A stretch of DNA of 64,000 nt, from the NCBI GenBank assembly GCA_963667205.1, contig OY762959.1, positions 1,116,001 through 1,180,000 of the forward strand, in the 5' to 3' direction. The position numbers and the translations under genes are program-made. This document shows positions 62,611 through 64,000 of this stretch, one piece after another. The first letter of the stretch is position 1. Each line of letters begins with the position of its first letter. This DNA comes from CF-162 sp963667205 (GTDB taxonomy: Bacteria > Chloroflexota > Dehalococcoidia > SM23-28-2 > RBG-16-64-32). A model generated the notes under the pieces. That model saw only the letters and a program-made list of their open reading frames with translations, did no database searches and was not told where the DNA came from.

Positions 62611-64000
62611 CTACTTCCGGCCCAGCGACCGCTTGGACGACCTCTCCCGCCGCTCGTCGATCAGCTCGCGGCAATCGCCGTCACTGACCTCGTAGACGTG
62701 AGTGGCGACGCGCTCCAGGATTCCCGGGTCGTGGGCGGCGCAGATGATCGTGCCGTCGTACTTGGCCAGGACTTCGATCAGCTTGCGGCGAGTGGTCCGG
62801 TCGAGGTGGTTCGTCGGCTCGTCGAGGAGGAGGACGTTAGTCGGCTGCACAGTCAGGCGGGCCAGCGCGACGCGGCTGCGCTCGCCGCCGGAGAGTGTGC
62901 TGATGAGCTGGAGCACGTCGTCGCCGCGAAAGAGAAACTGGCCGAGCACCGTCCGCAGGCGCTCGTCGCGCTCCCCCGGCGCCGCGTCCCGAAGCTCTTC
63001 CAGCGGCGTCTTCTCCGGATCCAGCGCTTCATCCTGGTGCTGGTCGTAGTAACCGCGGCGGGCAAGCTCGGCCCAGCGAACGTGTCCCTCCGACGCCTCG
63101 ATCTGGCCGGCGGCGATCTTTAGCAGGGTACTCTTGCCGCTGCCGTTCGGCCCGACGAGCACCACCTTCTGTCCGCGCTCCACGTGCAGATCGACGTCGA
63201 CGAGCACGACGTGGTCGCGCCGGCCATCCGAGCCGCCCTCGCGCAAGGGGTACGCGTGGCCAATGCCTTCGAGCATCAGTACGTCGTTCTCGGTGCGGCC
63301 CTTCGCCTCGAGCCTGATGTGCACCTCGGAGTCCTTCTTCGGCCTTTCGATGCGTTCGATCTTGTCGAGCGCTTTCTGGCGGCTCTTGACTGCGGCCGCC
63401 TTCGTGTTCTTCGCGCGAAAACGCTCGATGAAGCGCTCCTGCTTCGCTACCTGGCGCTCCTGTCGCGCGGCGGCCTTATCCAGCTGCTGCAGCTTCTCCG
63501 CCTTCACGCGCTGATACTCGCTGTAGTTGCCGTGGTAGGCCTCCACTGCGCCGTCTCGCAGCTCGAAGATGCGGTTGGCGACGCTGTCCAGGAACTCGCC
63601 GTCGTGGGTAACGATCAGCAGCGCGCCGCTGTAGTCGGCAAGGTCTTCGGCCAGCCAATCGCGCGCGGCCTTGTCGAGGTGGTTGGTCGGCTCGTCGAGC
63701 AGGATGTTCTCGGGACGCCGCACGAGCACCTTGGCGAGCGCGATGCGCATCTGCCAGCCGCCGCTGAACGCCCCGCAGGGCTTCTTGCGGTCCGGCACCG
63801 AGAAGCCCAACCCGTCCAGCACGCGCGCGATGCGAGACTCGATGCGATAGCCGTCGAGGCGGTCGAACTCCTCGAAGAGCGCGGCCTGCTCGTCGATCAG
63901 CGCGTCGGCGTCGCCGTCGCCCGCGACGAGCGCGTCGGCGATCTCCGCCAGGCGCAGCTCGATGCGGCGCGCCTCCGGGAAGGCCGTCCACATCTCGGCG
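62611..64000 (-). CDS. ABC-F family ATPase (N-terminal part outside the window)
   Basis: At least 460 residues; the frame continues past the window end. The first visible part holds the first ATPase signature FSGGWQMRIALAKVLV and Walker B NILLDEPTNHLDKAARDWL. Then comes the linker (KAEKLQQLDKAAARQERQVAKQERF, the ABC-F arm region), Walker A VGPNGSGKSTLLKI, LSGGERSRVALA and LLLDEPTNHLDRTTRR. No membrane helices. ABC-F proteins act on ribosomes; whether this is an EttA/Uup-like housekeeping or antibiotic-resistance type is not decidable. The C-terminus is basic. Confidence 0.88.
   Translation of the reverse strand, partial: AEMWTAFPEARRIELRLAEIADALVAGDGDADALIDEQAALFEEFDRLDGYRIESRIARVLDGLGFSVPDRKKPCGAFSGGWQMRIALAKVLVRRPENILLDEPTNHLDKAARDWLAEDLADYSGALLIVTHDGEFLDSVANRIFELRDGAVEAYHGNYSEYQRVKAEKLQQLDKAAARQERQVAKQERFIERFRAKNTKAAAVKSRQKALDKIERIERPKKDSEVHIRLEAKGRTENDVLMLEGIGHAYPLREGGSDGRRDHVVLVDVDLHVERGQKVVLVGPNGSGKSTLLKIAAGQIEASEGHVRWAELARRGYYDQHQDEALDPEKTPLEELRDAAPGERDERLRTVLGQFLFRGDDVLQLISTLSGGERSRVALARLTVQPTNVLLLDEPTNHLDRTTRRKLIEVLAKYDGTIICAAHDPGILERVATHVYEVSDGDCRELIDERRERSSKRSLGRK

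Overview
The window is GC-rich bacterial chromosome. The gene content points to Chloroflexota, most likely a Dehalococcoidia-like lineage of aerobic or facultative habit; this is inference from family content, not a phylogeny. The evidence is: F420-type luciferase-like and PPOX oxidoreductases, a split glycine decarboxylase (gcvPA/gcvPB), an 11-subunit complex I lacking NuoE/F/G, a b6f-like quinol oxidase with cupredoxins, a GlnR-like regulator, and exported beta-helix proteins ending in dockerin-like EF-hand repeats. Several genes appear to be transcribed without a leader.

Layout. 1-6.1 kb: two tandem luciferase-like oxidoreductases (the second broken), a cupin, an NmrA-like reductase, a histidine phosphatase with a damaged motif, a small zinc ribbon, a DinB-like protein, a PPOX flavoprotein and a crotonase. 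6.2-12.3 kb: three consecutive exported beta-helix/dockerin proteins, the first frameshifted by a 25-bp tandem duplication. 12.3-17.3 kb: SDR reductases, a broken GNAT gene, a ferritin-like/VIT1 protein and a DinB-like protein. 17.4-23.5 kb: glycine cleavage operon gcvT-gcvH-gcvPA-gcvPB plus a class V aminotransferase, with a GxxExxY gene inserted exactly between gcvPA and gcvPB. 23.6-27.5 kb: a tRNA, an MBL hydrolase and valS. 27.6-38.3 kb: nuoABCDHIJKLMN. 38.3-39.3 kb: an exported M23-like/dockerin protein. 39.3-46.4 kb: nitrogen assimilation (two glnA, glnB, amt) with 11-bp-phased GTTAC boxes, followed by two frameshifted membrane-enzyme genes and a GlnR-like regulator. 46.5-57.9 kb: lipA, a cation/proton antiporter, a cyclophilin, murI, tRNA-Thr, two DinB-like proteins, pdxS, a phosphoesterase, an epimerase/GMC pair and a DUF4349 protein. 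58.1-62.5 kb: quinol oxidase operon (a tiny membrane protein, cytochrome b, a subunit IV-like protein, Rieske, a cytochrome c/cupredoxin fusion, a cupredoxin lipoprotein). 62.6-64 kb: an ABC-F ATPase cut by the window end.

How it fits together. Complex I and the b/Rieske/cytochrome-cupredoxin operon form consecutive parts of a respiratory chain. LipA (with GcvH as likely acceptor), the glycine cleavage genes and the aminotransferase connect glyoxylate/glycine to one-carbon metabolism. Amt, P-II and two glutamine synthetases form a regulon probably controlled through the phased operators.

The strongest unusual signals are: (1) the GxxExxY gene flanked by a 14-bp direct repeat inside the gcvPA/gcvPB ATGA overlap, with AACGGAT motifs in inverted arrangement at its ends; (2) NuoC with three 60-residue-period C-terminal repeats; (3) GlnR-like operators beside a GlnR-like orphan regulator; (4) a 40-residue membrane protein leading the cytochrome b operon. 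Four genes each need a one-base insertion to restore the reading frame, so indel errors in the assembly must be considered.
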